Shown here piece by piece: positions 1 through 6,911 of a stretch of 7,657 nt of DNA. Below the pieces are notes generated by a model, which was given only the letters and a program-made list of their open reading frames with translations, did not search any database and was not told where the DNA came from. The DNA is from Candidatus Saccharimonadota bacterium. Lineage in GTDB: Bacteria > Patescibacteriota > Saccharimonadia > Saccharimonadales > Saccharimonadaceae. The stretch covers positions 1-7,657 of the forward strand of contig DAIDJW010000029.1 of the NCBI GenBank assembly GCA_027451185.1, given 5' to 3'. The position numbers and the translations under genes are program-made. Position 1 is the first letter of the stretch, and each line of letters begins with the position of its first letter.

Positions 1-408
1 AATCACTTATGCGAATCGGTTGGTTCGCGCTTGCGCGGCCAGAACAAACTGGCGCGTGGGGTTTATGTCTATGCTAAAACGCACGACCATGAGTATTGGC
101 ACGCCAGTCACCTAGCAACCGTGCCATTTAGTAGCGATCAAACAATTTTCACATTAGCGCGGGCGCTGTTTGAGAAGGCGCCGACTGCTATTCGTGAAAT
201 CGGTATTCATTGCTATGAGCTAGAGCCGAACACCAACCAGCAGATCAGCCTGTTTTATGACCAATTGGCGCGCGAAGAGTCGGTGACGCGGGCGGTTGAT
301 GATATTAACAAGCGTTTTGGTGAGCGGACGATTCACTCAGCCGACACTTTGGGTACTGGTTTTTACGTCAAGCAGAAAATTCCGTTTGGCAGTACGCGCT
401 ACCTGTAG
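1..408 (+). CDS. dinB: Y-family DNA polymerase (DinB/Pol IV type), C-terminal part; 5' end outside window
   Basis: The frame is open from base 1 to the TAG at 406-408 (135 codons). The real start lies upstream of the window, so the TTG at 31 is not a credible start. What remains corresponds to the little-finger domain that grips DNA beside the lesion in translesion polymerases. Signs are the start of that domain (SRLRGQNKLARGV), the late motif AVDDINKRFGERTI, which fits the conserved D-x-I-N-x-RFG of DinB/UmuC proteins, and QISLF (bases 241-255), which fits the QL[S/D]LF sliding-clamp binding consensus. Family knowledge: such enzymes copy past damaged bases with low fidelity and are recruited by the beta clamp. 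The catalytic palm is not in view, so DinB cannot be fully separated from UmuC or ImuB relatives. The promoter of the next gene lies inside the last codons of this one. Confidence 0.82.
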   Translation, partial: NHLCESVGSRLRGQNKLARGVYVYAKTHDHEYWHASHLATVPFSSDQTIFTLARALFEKAPTAIREIGIHCYELEPNTNQQISLFYDQLAREESVTRAVDDINKRFGERTIHSADTLGTGFYVKQKIPFGSTRYL

Positions 409-415
409 GTATACT
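386..415 (+). promoter_or_regulatory. Sigma70-type promoter for the small membrane protein / tilS unit
   Basis: TTGGCA at 386-391 (5 of 6 to TTGACA) and TATACT at 410-415 (5 of 6 to TATAAT) are separated by 18 nt. The -35 lies within the last dinB codons and the -10 just after the dinB stop. Transcription would be expected to start about 7 nt after the -10, at about 422, the first base of the GTG start codon of the next gene. The message may therefore be leaderless. This is inferred from sequence only. Confidence 0.6.
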
Positions 416-421
416 AAGAAG

Positions 422-592
422 GTGAAAACGATTATTCTTTTCTTTGCGACTGTTTTTGGTATTGTCTTTGCGTATGTGCCATATTTATGGGGTGACCGCA
501 GCCTGTTTGGCACTGCGAGTATTTTATGGAGCGTGATTGGCGGTCTGTTTGGTATTTGGGTAGGCTATAAGGTTGCCAAGCGATGGCTATAG
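422..592 (+). CDS. Small two-helix membrane protein with glycine zipper, function unknown
   Basis: This is a 56-residue protein starting at GTG 422. The frame runs open upstream into dinB, but those residues look like an out-of-frame reading of dinB. GTG 422 begins a typical short, charged-then-hydrophobic N-terminus (MKTIILFFATVFG). Two membrane segments are visible, at about residues 3-22 and 32-49. They are joined by a short polar loop (WGDRS), and the tail is basic (YKVAKRWL). Positive charges at both ends suggest both termini face the cytoplasm. The second helix has GxxxGxxxG at G40, G44 and G48, a pattern that allows close helix packing and self-association. The gene overlaps tilS by 10 nt, so the two are probably translated in a coupled way. 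AAGAAGG lies directly against the GTG, too close for a normal Shine-Dalgarno site. I recall similar small proteins in Saccharibacteria but know no function. Confidence 0.72.
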   Translation: MKTIILFFATVFGIVFAYVPYLWGDRSLFGTASILWSVIGGLFGIWVGYKVAKRWL

Positions 593-1431
593 GCGGACCG
601 AACACCTACGTTTTGGCTGTTAGCGGCGGCGTTGATTCGGTCGTGCTATTAGATGTTATGAGCAAATTACCAAATACCAATTTGGTGGTGGCGCATTTTG
701 ACCATGGTATTCGTGATGATTCGGCTGAAGATGCGCGCTTTGTGGAGGGTCTGGCTAGGCGTTATGGCGCTGAATTTGAAACCAAACGCGAAGAATTGGG
801 CCCGCGGGCTAGTGAAGATTTGGCAAGAAAACGCCGTTATGAGTTTTTGCGAGATGTGGCGCGGCGGCACCAGGGCCACTTAGTAACGGCGCATCATGCC
901 GATGATGTGGCCGAGACGGTGGCGATTAACCTGACACGGGGTACGGGTTGGCGCGGCTTGGCGGCCATGCATTCCGATGTTTTGCGACCGTTAACCGGTC
1001 ACACTAAACAGCAATTATTGTTGTATGCCTTGCGGCACCAACTGGAGTGGCACCAGGACAGCACCAATAGCTCGGATGCTTATCTTAGAAATCGTATGCG
1101 TCGTAAAATGTCAAAATTGCCGCGACCCATACAGGACGAGGTTGGTGAGTTACGCCGCAAGCAAATAGCGCTTAAACAGCAAATTGAAGCCGAAGTACGA
1201 CAATTAATTGGCGATGGCCCGACCTATGAGCGCTATTTTTTCATCCATGCCCCCAGCTTTGCCGCGTTAGAGTGTTTGCGCGTTGCGACCGATGGTAAAT
1301 TAACCCGACCACAGTTAGAGCGAGCTCTGCTGGCGGTCAAGACAGCCAAGCCGCAGGCGACATATCAGGCTGGATTGGGCACCGAACTTCGTTTCGCATC
1401 TCGTCAATTTAGAGTTGAACTGTTAAAATAA
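583..1431 (+). CDS. tilS: tRNA(Ile)-lysidine synthase
   Basis: TilS uses ATP to attach lysine to C34 of the CAU-anticodon tRNA-Ile, so that it reads AUA and is charged with isoleucine. The N-type ATP pyrophosphatase core is complete. It has the PP-loop SGGVDS at residues 14-19, HFDHGIR at 38-44, the ARKRRYEFL helix near 81-89, HHADDVAETV at 104-113, RGTGWRGL at 119-126, RPL at 135-137, and D159-x-TN followed by RNRMR at 169-173. At 282 residues it is a short form with only a small region after the catalytic domain, whereas the E. coli enzyme has large extra C-terminal domains. The ATG at 583 overlaps the upstream gene's last 10 nt and has a weak AAGG (569-572) at reasonable spacing. ftsH follows after 46 nt, a common neighbourhood in bacteria. 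It is cytoplasmic and normally essential wherever AUA is decoded this way. Confidence 0.95.
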   Translation: MAIGGPNTYVLAVSGGVDSVVLLDVMSKLPNTNLVVAHFDHGIRDDSAEDARFVEGLARRYGAEFETKREELGPRASEDLARKRRYEFLRDVARRHQGHLVTAHHADDVAETVAINLTRGTGWRGLAAMHSDVLRPLTGHTKQQLLLYALRHQLEWHQDSTNSSDAYLRNRMRRKMSKLPRPIQDEVGELRRKQIALKQQIEAEVRQLIGDGPTYERYFFIHAPSFAALECLRVATDGKLTRPQLERALLAVKTAKPQATYQAGLGTELRFASRQFRVELLK

Positions 1432-1457
1432 TATTAAGAGATCTGCCGCTAATGGCT

Positions 1458-1464
1458 GAAAGGA
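1458..1464 (+). promoter_or_regulatory. Ribosome binding site of ftsH
   Basis: GAAAGGA lies in the 46-nt gap between tilS and ftsH and is the only Shine-Dalgarno-like sequence before the ATG at 1478. The 13-nt spacing is longer than the usual 5-9. No in-frame start codon sits closer, so 1478 is still the best start. Confidence 0.45.
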
Positions 1465-1477
1465 CAAATACTTTTCG

Positions 1478-3343
1478 ATGGCAATAAAACCCCCTACTTC
1501 GATAAAAAAACCAAATAATACCTGGCGCTTGATATTTTTCTGGGTGATATTCTTCTTGGTCGTGTTTTTCGCGGTCGCTGTTACCTCACCGCGCAATGAC
1601 TTGAAGCCGGTACCTATCACCGACGTTATCCAACAAGCTAATGCTGGTAAAATTAGTAAAATCGAGCTTCAGGGCAATGATCTAAAGATTACACCAAAGG
1701 GTAGCAGCCAAGCCACCGAAAGCTCGGTCAAGGATTCGAGCAGTAGCCTACAGCAACAGGGCCTCAACCCGGACGCCAAAGTGGCGGTCGTGATTACGCC
1801 GCCGTCTGATACTGCGACGGTATTGTGGAATCTGGCAATCATTATCGTACCAGTTGTTTTGATTGGCGGCTTGTTCTTTATGATGATGCGTCAGGCGCAG
1901 GGCCAAAACAACCAAGCGCTTGGTTTTGGTAAGTCAAAGGCTAAGCTTTACGGCGAAGACAAGCAAAAGGTGATGTTTAGCGATATTGCCGGTAACGAGT
2001 CGGCCAAACAAGACCTTGAAGAAGTGGTTGATTTCTTGAAACATCCTAAGAAATATGAGCAATTAGGCGCCAAGATTCCAAAGGGCGTTCTGTTAATCGG
2101 TAATCCGGGTACTGGTAAGACGATGCTGGCCAGGGCCGTAGCGGGCGAGGCAAATGTGCCATTCTTTAGTATTAGCGGTTCGGAATTCGTTGAAATGTTT
2201 GTGGGCGTCGGTGCGTCGCGTGTCCGCGATTTATTCGCTAAGGCTAAAAAGAACGCGCCAGCGATTATCTTTATTGATGAGATTGACGCCGTTGGGCGCC
2301 GACGTGGCAGTGGCATGGGCGGCGGACACGACGAGCGGGAACAGACCTTGAACCAGATTCTGGTGGAGATGGATGGTTTTGAAACTGGTACCAACGTGAT
2401 TGTCCTAGCCGCGACCAACCGAGCCGACGTGCTCGACCCTGCCCTACTTCGCCCGGGCCGCTTCGATCGCCAGACGACGATCACCCTACCGGAGCGCCGG
2501 GATAGGGAAGCAATTTTGAAAGTTCATTTCAAGAATAAACCAACCGATGACTCGGTTAACCTGGATGCTCTAGCCGCTAAGACGGCTGGGTCGTCGGGTG
2601 CTGATTTAGCAAACATCGCCAACGAGTCGGCGATTGTAGCAGCGCGGCGTGATTCAAAAGTCATTAACAATAATGATGTCACTGAAGCCTTCGAAAAAGT
2701 TGCCATTGGGCCGGAGCGTAAGAGCTCAGTTATGAGCCAAAAAGACAAAGAAATGACCGCTTATCATGAAGCTGGCCATGCTCTAGTCGGCCATGTTCTG
2801 CCGGATAGCGACCCGGTTCACAAGGTAACGATTATTCCGCGCGGTGGTACTGGTGGTGTGACTTGGTTCTTGCCACCTGAAGACCAGGTTTATACCAACA
2901 TTTATGAGTTTAAGGACATTCTGGCTCGAGCCCTAGGTGGCCGCATTGCCGAAAAGTTAATTTATGGCGACGATGGCGTAACGACGGGCGCTGGGTCTGA
3001 CCTGCGCAAGGCCACCGAAATTGCCCGCGATATGATTATCGAACAGGGTATGGGGTCGAAGCTACGCAACCAAGTTTTCCACGAAGACAGCGGCAATATG
3101 ATGTTCGATCGGATTACGCACGAACGACCATACAGCGAAAAAACGGCCGAAGAAATTGACCACGAAGTCGCGGCTTTAATCGATGAAGCTGCCGGTCGCG
3201 CCGAAGTTGTGCTGCGTAATAACCGCCCAAGCCTCGACAAATTGGCCAAGGAGTTAATCGAGGCTGAAACGCTTGAAGAAGATAGAGTCCAGGAAGTCTT
3301 AAAAGACGCTAAATTGCCAAAGGAGGCCAAGCTCCACGAGTAG
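1478..3343 (+). CDS. ftsH: ATP-dependent zinc metalloprotease FtsH
   Basis: FtsH is a hexameric, membrane-anchored AAA+ protease that extracts and degrades misfolded membrane proteins and some short-lived regulators. The full architecture is present in 621 residues. It has a first membrane helix at about 17-36, an extracytoplasmic domain at about 37-112, and a second helix at about 115-137. The AAA module follows, with Walker A GNPGTGKT at 208-215, pore loop FVGVG at 241-245, Walker B FIDEID at 265-270, and a second region of homology with arginine fingers R325 and R328. The zinc protease domain has HEAGH at 430-434 and the third ligand D508 in GAGSDLRKAT. The usual Walker A is GPPGTGKT; the Pro-to-Asn change at the second position is unusual but leaves the catalytic Gly, Lys and Thr intact. 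The extracytoplasmic domain is rich in Ser and Gln (residues 76-95). The gene sits between tilS and murJ, with no hpt in between. Confidence 0.98.
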   Translation: MAIKPPTSIKKPNNTWRLIFFWVIFFLVVFFAVAVTSPRNDLKPVPITDVIQQANAGKISKIELQGNDLKITPKGSSQATESSVKDSSSSLQQQGLNPDAKVAVVITPPSDTATVLWNLAIIIVPVVLIGGLFFMMMRQAQGQNNQALGFGKSKAKLYGEDKQKVMFSDIAGNESAKQDLEEVVDFLKHPKKYEQLGAKIPKGVLLIGNPGTGKTMLARAVAGEANVPFFSISGSEFVEMFVGVGASRVRDLFAKAKKNAPAIIFIDEIDAVGRRRGSGMGGGHDEREQTLNQILVEMDGFETGTNVIVLAATNRADVLDPALLRPGRFDRQTTITLPERRDREAILKVHFKNKPTDDSVNLDALAAKTAGSSGADLANIANESAIVAARRDSKVINNNDVTEAFEKVAIGPERKSSVMSQKDKEMTAYHEAGHALVGHVLPDSDPVHKVTIIPRGGTGGVTWFLPPEDQVYTNIYEFKDILARALGGRIAEKLIYGDDGVTTGAGSDLRKATEIARDMIIEQGMGSKLRNQVFHEDSGNMMFDRITHERPYSEKTAEEIDHEVAALIDEAAGRAEVVLRNNRPSLDKLAKELIEAETLEEDRVQEVLKDAKLPKEAKLHE

Positions 3344-3358
3344 CATGGCACTTCTAGA

Positions 3359-4990
3359 ATGGGACGCCTGAGTAATACCGTCGCACGTGCCAACCGTAAA
3401 ATGCCGCTACGACTAGCGGCGGTTTTACTGGGAGGTTCAACTTTACTATCGAGTTTACTCGGTATGTTACGCGACCGTTTACTCAACGGTATGTACTACA
3501 CAACCTACCCGACAGGTATTGACGCCTATACGGTTGCCTTTACGATTCCGGACTTCATGTTCTTTATTTTGGTGTCCGGCGCCCTGAGTGTCACTTTTAT
3601 TCCGGTCTTCAACCAGCGCCTAGCCGCCGGTAACAAACGTTCGGCTTGGGAACTGTCGACCAGCATGATGAACCTACTGGCAATTGCAACTTTTATTGCC
3701 AGTATCTTAATTATTATTTTAGCCGAGCCATTGGTGCGCTATGTGGTTGGACCCGGATTAGACGAATCAAGCCGCGCCCTGGCGGTTAGTATGATGCGTG
3801 TTATCGCCGTCAACCCAATGCTTTTTGCGGTGGCGACGGTTGTAGCTAGTATGCAGCAGGCGGTCGGAAGATTCGCTTTCTTTGCCTTGGCGCCGACGCT
3901 TTATAACGTCGGTATTATTATTGGCACGCTATTCTTTACTGGCGGCATTAACCTGTTCGGTTGGCATGTCTTTGAAGGCGGTATTATGGGCGTGGCTCTG
4001 GGCGTGGTGTTAGGCGCCATTCTGCAGCTCATCGTTAGTAGCTTTGGCCTGTTCGGCATGGGCTTCGATTACCGGTTTAAAATTTACTGGAAGAACAAGG
4101 GTTTTCGACAGGTTTTGCGCTTGCTGCCGGCCCGTTCGTTGGACCAAAGTATCGACTACGTCAACAGTATTGTCGAAACTAACCTTGCCTCGCGCATGAT
4201 CGCCGGTAGCGTGCGTGCCTACCAACAGTCGCAGGCCTTATCGTATGTGCCGATTAATCTAATTGGCGTGGCAATTAGCACGGCCGCTTTTCCCAAGATG
4301 ACCGAGCGGCTAGGCCAGGGTCGGCCCGATTTGTTTAAAAAGGAACTTCAGGCTGTATTGCGAGTTATTGCTTGGCTGGTGCTGCCAATAACAATTGTGG
4401 CTTATTTTGGCCGAGGCTATTTGGTTGGCTTTATTAAGAACGGTGGTGATCCGACTATGGCCGGTGTTTTGGGCATCTTAGCGATTTCGATTCTATTCCG
4501 CTCCATCTATTACATATCGGCGCGTAGTTTTTATGCGCAGCAAGATACCAAAACGCCACTTTATATATCGTTCTTCACGATTGGCCTGAATATTACGCTG
4601 GCAGTCTGGTTTACGATGGTTCTAGGCTGGGGCGTCTATGGCCTGGCCTGGGCAGCCTCAATCGTGTCGATTGTCGAGGCTGGAATTTTGTTTTACATCA
4701 TGTCGCGTCGTATCAAAGGTTTGTTTGACGCGCCGTTTATGAATGCCCTTGGTCGAATGCTAAGTGCCGCTGGTTTTACGTCAATCGTAACTTATCTGCT
4801 GGTGCTGTGGTTGCCTTTAACCACCTCAGACCATAGCTTTTTGTCAAGTTTTCCAAAATTCGCTATCATCGCTTTCTTGAGCCTTTCGTTCTATCTTGTG
4901 CTAAGCTATCTGTTAAGACTTGAAGAAGTGAAACCAATTTTGGAGCGTTTAGCTAAGATTCTATTTATCAAGCGTCCGGGAAGTCTGTAA
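3359..4990 (+). CDS. murJ: MurJ/MviN-family lipid II flippase
   Basis: This 543-residue, very hydrophobic protein has about 14 membrane segments. MurJ flips the undecaprenyl-linked peptidoglycan precursor lipid II to the outer face of the membrane. Family signatures are the N-terminal LLGMLRDRLL (R38, D39), DAYTVAFTIPDFMF at 55-68, GALSVTFIPVF at 74-84, and the diagnostic ARSFYAQQDTKTP at 388-400. By eye, only one of four arginines reported essential in E. coli MurJ is clearly kept: R24 aligns with R38, while R18, R52 and R270 align with Ser, Phe and Ala or Gln. A related polysaccharide-lipid flippase of the same superfamily remains possible. ATG 3359 is the first start in frame after the ftsH stop, 15 nt away. 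It lacks a good Shine-Dalgarno site, so coupling to ftsH translation is likely. ATG 3401 is an alternative that would remove 14 basic residues. The TAA abuts the lepA ATG. Confidence 0.9.
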   Translation: MGRLSNTVARANRKMPLRLAAVLLGGSTLLSSLLGMLRDRLLNGMYYTTYPTGIDAYTVAFTIPDFMFFILVSGALSVTFIPVFNQRLAAGNKRSAWELSTSMMNLLAIATFIASILIIILAEPLVRYVVGPGLDESSRALAVSMMRVIAVNPMLFAVATVVASMQQAVGRFAFFALAPTLYNVGIIIGTLFFTGGINLFGWHVFEGGIMGVALGVVLGAILQLIVSSFGLFGMGFDYRFKIYWKNKGFRQVLRLLPARSLDQSIDYVNSIVETNLASRMIAGSVRAYQQSQALSYVPINLIGVAISTAAFPKMTERLGQGRPDLFKKELQAVLRVIAWLVLPITIVAYFGRGYLVGFIKNGGDPTMAGVLGILAISILFRSIYYISARSFYAQQDTKTPLYISFFTIGLNITLAVWFTMVLGWGVYGLAWAASIVSIVEAGILFYIMSRRIKGLFDAPFMNALGRMLSAAGFTSIVTYLLVLWLPLTTSDHSFLSSFPKFAIIAFLSLSFYLVLSYLLRLEEVKPILERLAKILFIKRPGSL

Positions 4991-6781
4991 ATGAACCAGC
5001 AGCAAATTCGAAACTTTTGTATCATTGCTCATATTGATCACGGTAAGTCGACGTTAGCCGACCGCATGCTAGAGTTGACTGGTACAGTTGAAAAGCGCGA
5101 CATGAAATCGCAGCTGCTTGATAGTATGGACCTAGAGCGCGAAAAAGGTATCACAATTAAGCTGGCGCCGGTCAGGATGAAGTATACGTACGACGATAAA
5201 GCATACGACCTTAACCTGATTGATACTCCGGGGCATGTTGATTTTTCTTATGAAGTCTCGCGATCGTTGGCGGCTTGCGAAGGAGCTATTTTGGTTGTCG
5301 ATGCCAGCCAAGGTGTCCAGGCGCAAACTTTGGCTAACGTGTATCTCGCGATGCAATCCGAACTAACGATTATTCCAGTACTCAATAAGATTGATTTGCC
5401 GGCAGCCGATGTTGAGCGGGTGAGCGCTGAAGTTATTAACCTGCTGGGCTGCCGCGAAGAAGATATTATTAAAATCAGTGCTAAAACTGGTGCTGGCGTT
5501 GATGAAGTTTTGCGAGCGGTCGTGGAGCGAATTTCACCGCCGCAGGGTGAACCGGCCGAGCCAACCCGCGCGCTGATTTTCGACAGCTATTTTGACGATT
5601 ACCGCGGCGTTGTTCTATACGTCCGCGTAGTTGATGGATCGATTCAAAAAGGCGACAGCATTAGTATGCTGGGCACTGGGGCTGGCGGTGTGGCGCTAGA
5701 AGTTGGGGCGCTTAGCCCGGCCATGAAAACAGCCGCCACTTTAACAACCGGCGAAATTGGCTATATCGTTACCAATTTACACACCACGCGCGAGGCCCGA
5801 GTTGGCGACACGGTTACCGTTCGCCGCGCCGAAGCAACCCAGCCACTAGCGGGTTATAAACTCGTGCGGCCATTCGTTTACGCCGGTTTCTTTCCGGTGA
5901 GTAACGACGATTACCAGGACTTAAAAGAAGCCGTCGAAAAACTCAGCCTGAGTGATTCGGCCCTGCAGTTCGAACTTGAGAATTCGCCGGTGCTTGGTTT
6001 TGGTGTGCGGATTGGCTTTTTGGGTCTGCTACATATGGACATCGTGCGCGAGCGCCTGGAACGCGAATACGGCTTAGATTTGGTAGTAACTAACCCGTCG
6101 ACCGATTACCAAGTGACGCTAACTAGCGGCGAAGAAATCGATATCAAAAGCGCGAGCGAGTTGCCAGATGTTTCAAAAATTGTTGAAATTCGCGAGCCGT
6201 GGATTAAGGGCGAAATCGTGGCGCCGCAACAATTCATTGGCCCGATTATTCAGTTGATAATTAATAAACGCGGCCGTCAAAAAAATTTAAGCTATATTGA
6301 CGAGCGAGCCTTAATTAGTTTCGAGGCACCGCTAGCTAACTTATTGACTGATTTTTACGACCAATTAAAGTCGATTACCAGCGGCTACGGCTCGTTTAAT
6401 TATGAACTCGATAATTATCGGGCCGAAGATTTAGTACGACTCGATTTTTATGTGGCTGGTGAGATGGTTGACGCGCTGAGTATCATGACGCACCGTTCGG
6501 AGTCATTGGCGCTAGGCCGAGAAATCGTCAAAAAACTTAAAGAAGTTGTGCCCCGCCAAAACTTTGAGGTTAGTCTGCAGGCCGGGGTCGGCGGTAAGTT
6601 TATCGCCCGCGAAAATGTCGGCGCCTACCGTAAAGACGTGACCGGTTATCTGTATGGCGGCGACGTATCGCGCAAAAAGAAGCTGCTCGCCAAACAGGCC
6701 AAGGGCAAAAAACGCATGAAACGCTTTGGCAAAGTTGATATTCCTTCGGAAGCTTTTATGGTGATGTTGAAACGCGATTAA
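4991..6781 (+). CDS. lepA: Elongation factor 4 (LepA), translational GTPase
   Basis: LepA/EF4 is a ribosome-associated GTPase related to EF-G. It has been linked to back-translocation and to ribosome assembly, and is usually dispensable in rich conditions. The length of 596 residues is normal. The GTPase motifs are all present: AHIDHGKST at 13-21, REKGITIK at 50-57 in the switch I region, DTPGH at 78-82, NKID at 132-135 and SAK at 163-165. The LepA-specific C-terminal domain is recognisable from IARENVGAYRKDV and GGDVSRKKKLL (556-566), then the basic KGKKRMKRFGKVDIP and EAF near the end; these distinguish it from EF-G, TypA and RF3. The ATG follows the murJ TAA with no spacing. GGGAAG at 4978-4983 could serve as a ribosome site, and termination-reinitiation is likely. 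The last codons (K-R-D) and the stop lie within the left arm of a long inverted repeat. Confidence 0.98.
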   Translation: MNQQQIRNFCIIAHIDHGKSTLADRMLELTGTVEKRDMKSQLLDSMDLEREKGITIKLAPVRMKYTYDDKAYDLNLIDTPGHVDFSYEVSRSLAACEGAILVVDASQGVQAQTLANVYLAMQSELTIIPVLNKIDLPAADVERVSAEVINLLGCREEDIIKISAKTGAGVDEVLRAVVERISPPQGEPAEPTRALIFDSYFDDYRGVVLYVRVVDGSIQKGDSISMLGTGAGGVALEVGALSPAMKTAATLTTGEIGYIVTNLHTTREARVGDTVTVRRAEATQPLAGYKLVRPFVYAGFFPVSNDDYQDLKEAVEKLSLSDSALQFELENSPVLGFGVRIGFLGLLHMDIVRERLEREYGLDLVVTNPSTDYQVTLTSGEEIDIKSASELPDVSKIVEIREPWIKGEIVAPQQFIGPIIQLIINKRGRQKNLSYIDERALISFEAPLANLLTDFYDQLKSITSGYGSFNYELDNYRAEDLVRLDFYVAGEMVDALSIMTHRSESLALGREIVKKLKEVVPRQNFEVSLQAGVGGKFIARENVGAYRKDVTGYLYGGDVSRKKKLLAKQAKGKKRMKRFGKVDIPSEAFMVMLKRD

Positions 6782-6898
6782 TTCAAGCAACTGCTCTCTC
6801 GCTTGGCTGTCCTCGCGCCTTTAATTTCACGTGTCAGCGATATAAATTAAAGGGCTGCGAGGCCTTCGCTCAAGAGCAAATGCTTGAATTAATCGCGT
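6772..6898. repeat. Long imperfect inverted repeat at the end of lepA
   Basis: The outer arms are a perfect 18-bp inverted repeat: ACGCGATTAATTCAAGCA at 6772-6789 against its reverse complement at 6881-6898. Inside them, TGCTCT (6792-6797) pairs with AGAGCA (6873-6878), CTCGC (6812-6816) with GCGAG (6857-6861), and CCTTTAATTT (6818-6827) with AAATTAAAGG (6844-6853). This leaves a 16-nt loop at 6828-6843. At least 39 base pairs can form in one long interrupted stem. The left arm contains the last lepA codons and stop, and the right arm ends where the guanylate kinase promoter begins. There is no T-run after the stem, so it is not a classical intrinsic terminator. It could be an mRNA 3'-end stabiliser, a processing site, or a short MITE-like repeat. 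Confidence 0.8.
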
Positions 6899-6906
6899 GT
6901 TATACT
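6898..6906 (+). promoter_or_regulatory. Extended -10 promoter of the guanylate kinase gene
   Basis: TGTTATACT is an extended -10 (TGn followed by TATACT at 6901-6906). I see no -35 at 15-18 nt upstream, which an extended -10 can tolerate. Start of transcription is expected near 6912-6914, on or next to the ATG at 6912. No Shine-Dalgarno sequence lies before that ATG, so the transcript may be leaderless. The TG coincides with the last base of the inverted repeat arm and the base after it. Confidence 0.5.
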
Positions 6907-6911
6907 GAATC

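Noticed and set aside
31..408. TTG at 31 as the start of a small independent protein
   Set aside because: The same frame is open and sensible back to base 1 and fits the beginning of the little-finger domain, so this is the tail of a larger gene cut by the window.
296..421. Longer version of the small membrane protein starting at ATG 296
   Set aside because: The extra residues overlap the dinB coding region in another frame, lack any recognisable pattern, and lie upstream of a good promoter that points to GTG 422.
1429..1434. TAATAT as a -10 box for a separate ftsH promoter
   Set aside because: No -35-like hexamer lies at 15-19 nt upstream and there is no extended TGn motif; it overlaps the tilS stop codon in AT-rich sequence.
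1948..2484. 178-codon open frame on the minus strand within ftsH
   Set aside because: It is antisense to the most conserved part of ftsH, with Ser/Arg-rich low-information composition typical of shadow frames.
3321..3371. Strong AGGAGG at 3321-3326 and a nine-codon frame (MALLEWDA) at 3345-3371 between ftsH and murJ
   Set aside because: The AGGAGG is 18 nt before ATG 3345 and 32 nt before the murJ ATG, too far for either, and can pair with CTCC at 3332-3335. It is better explained as ftsH codons; a leader peptide cannot be supported.
2962..3486. 174-codon open frame on the minus strand across the ftsH-murJ junction
   Set aside because: It is antisense to two well supported genes, Ser/Leu/Arg-rich, and has no recognisable domain.
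6844..6906. Rho-independent terminator formed by the lepA-gmk hairpin
   Set aside because: The stem is followed by GTGTTATACTG rather than a run of T, and the strong pairing is AT-rich near the loop. Termination there cannot be claimed from sequence.
6782..6911. tRNA or other structured RNA gene in the lepA-gmk gap
   Set aside because: There is no T-loop GGTTCGAATCC-like sequence, no cloverleaf spacing and no CCA end; the structure is a single long hairpin.
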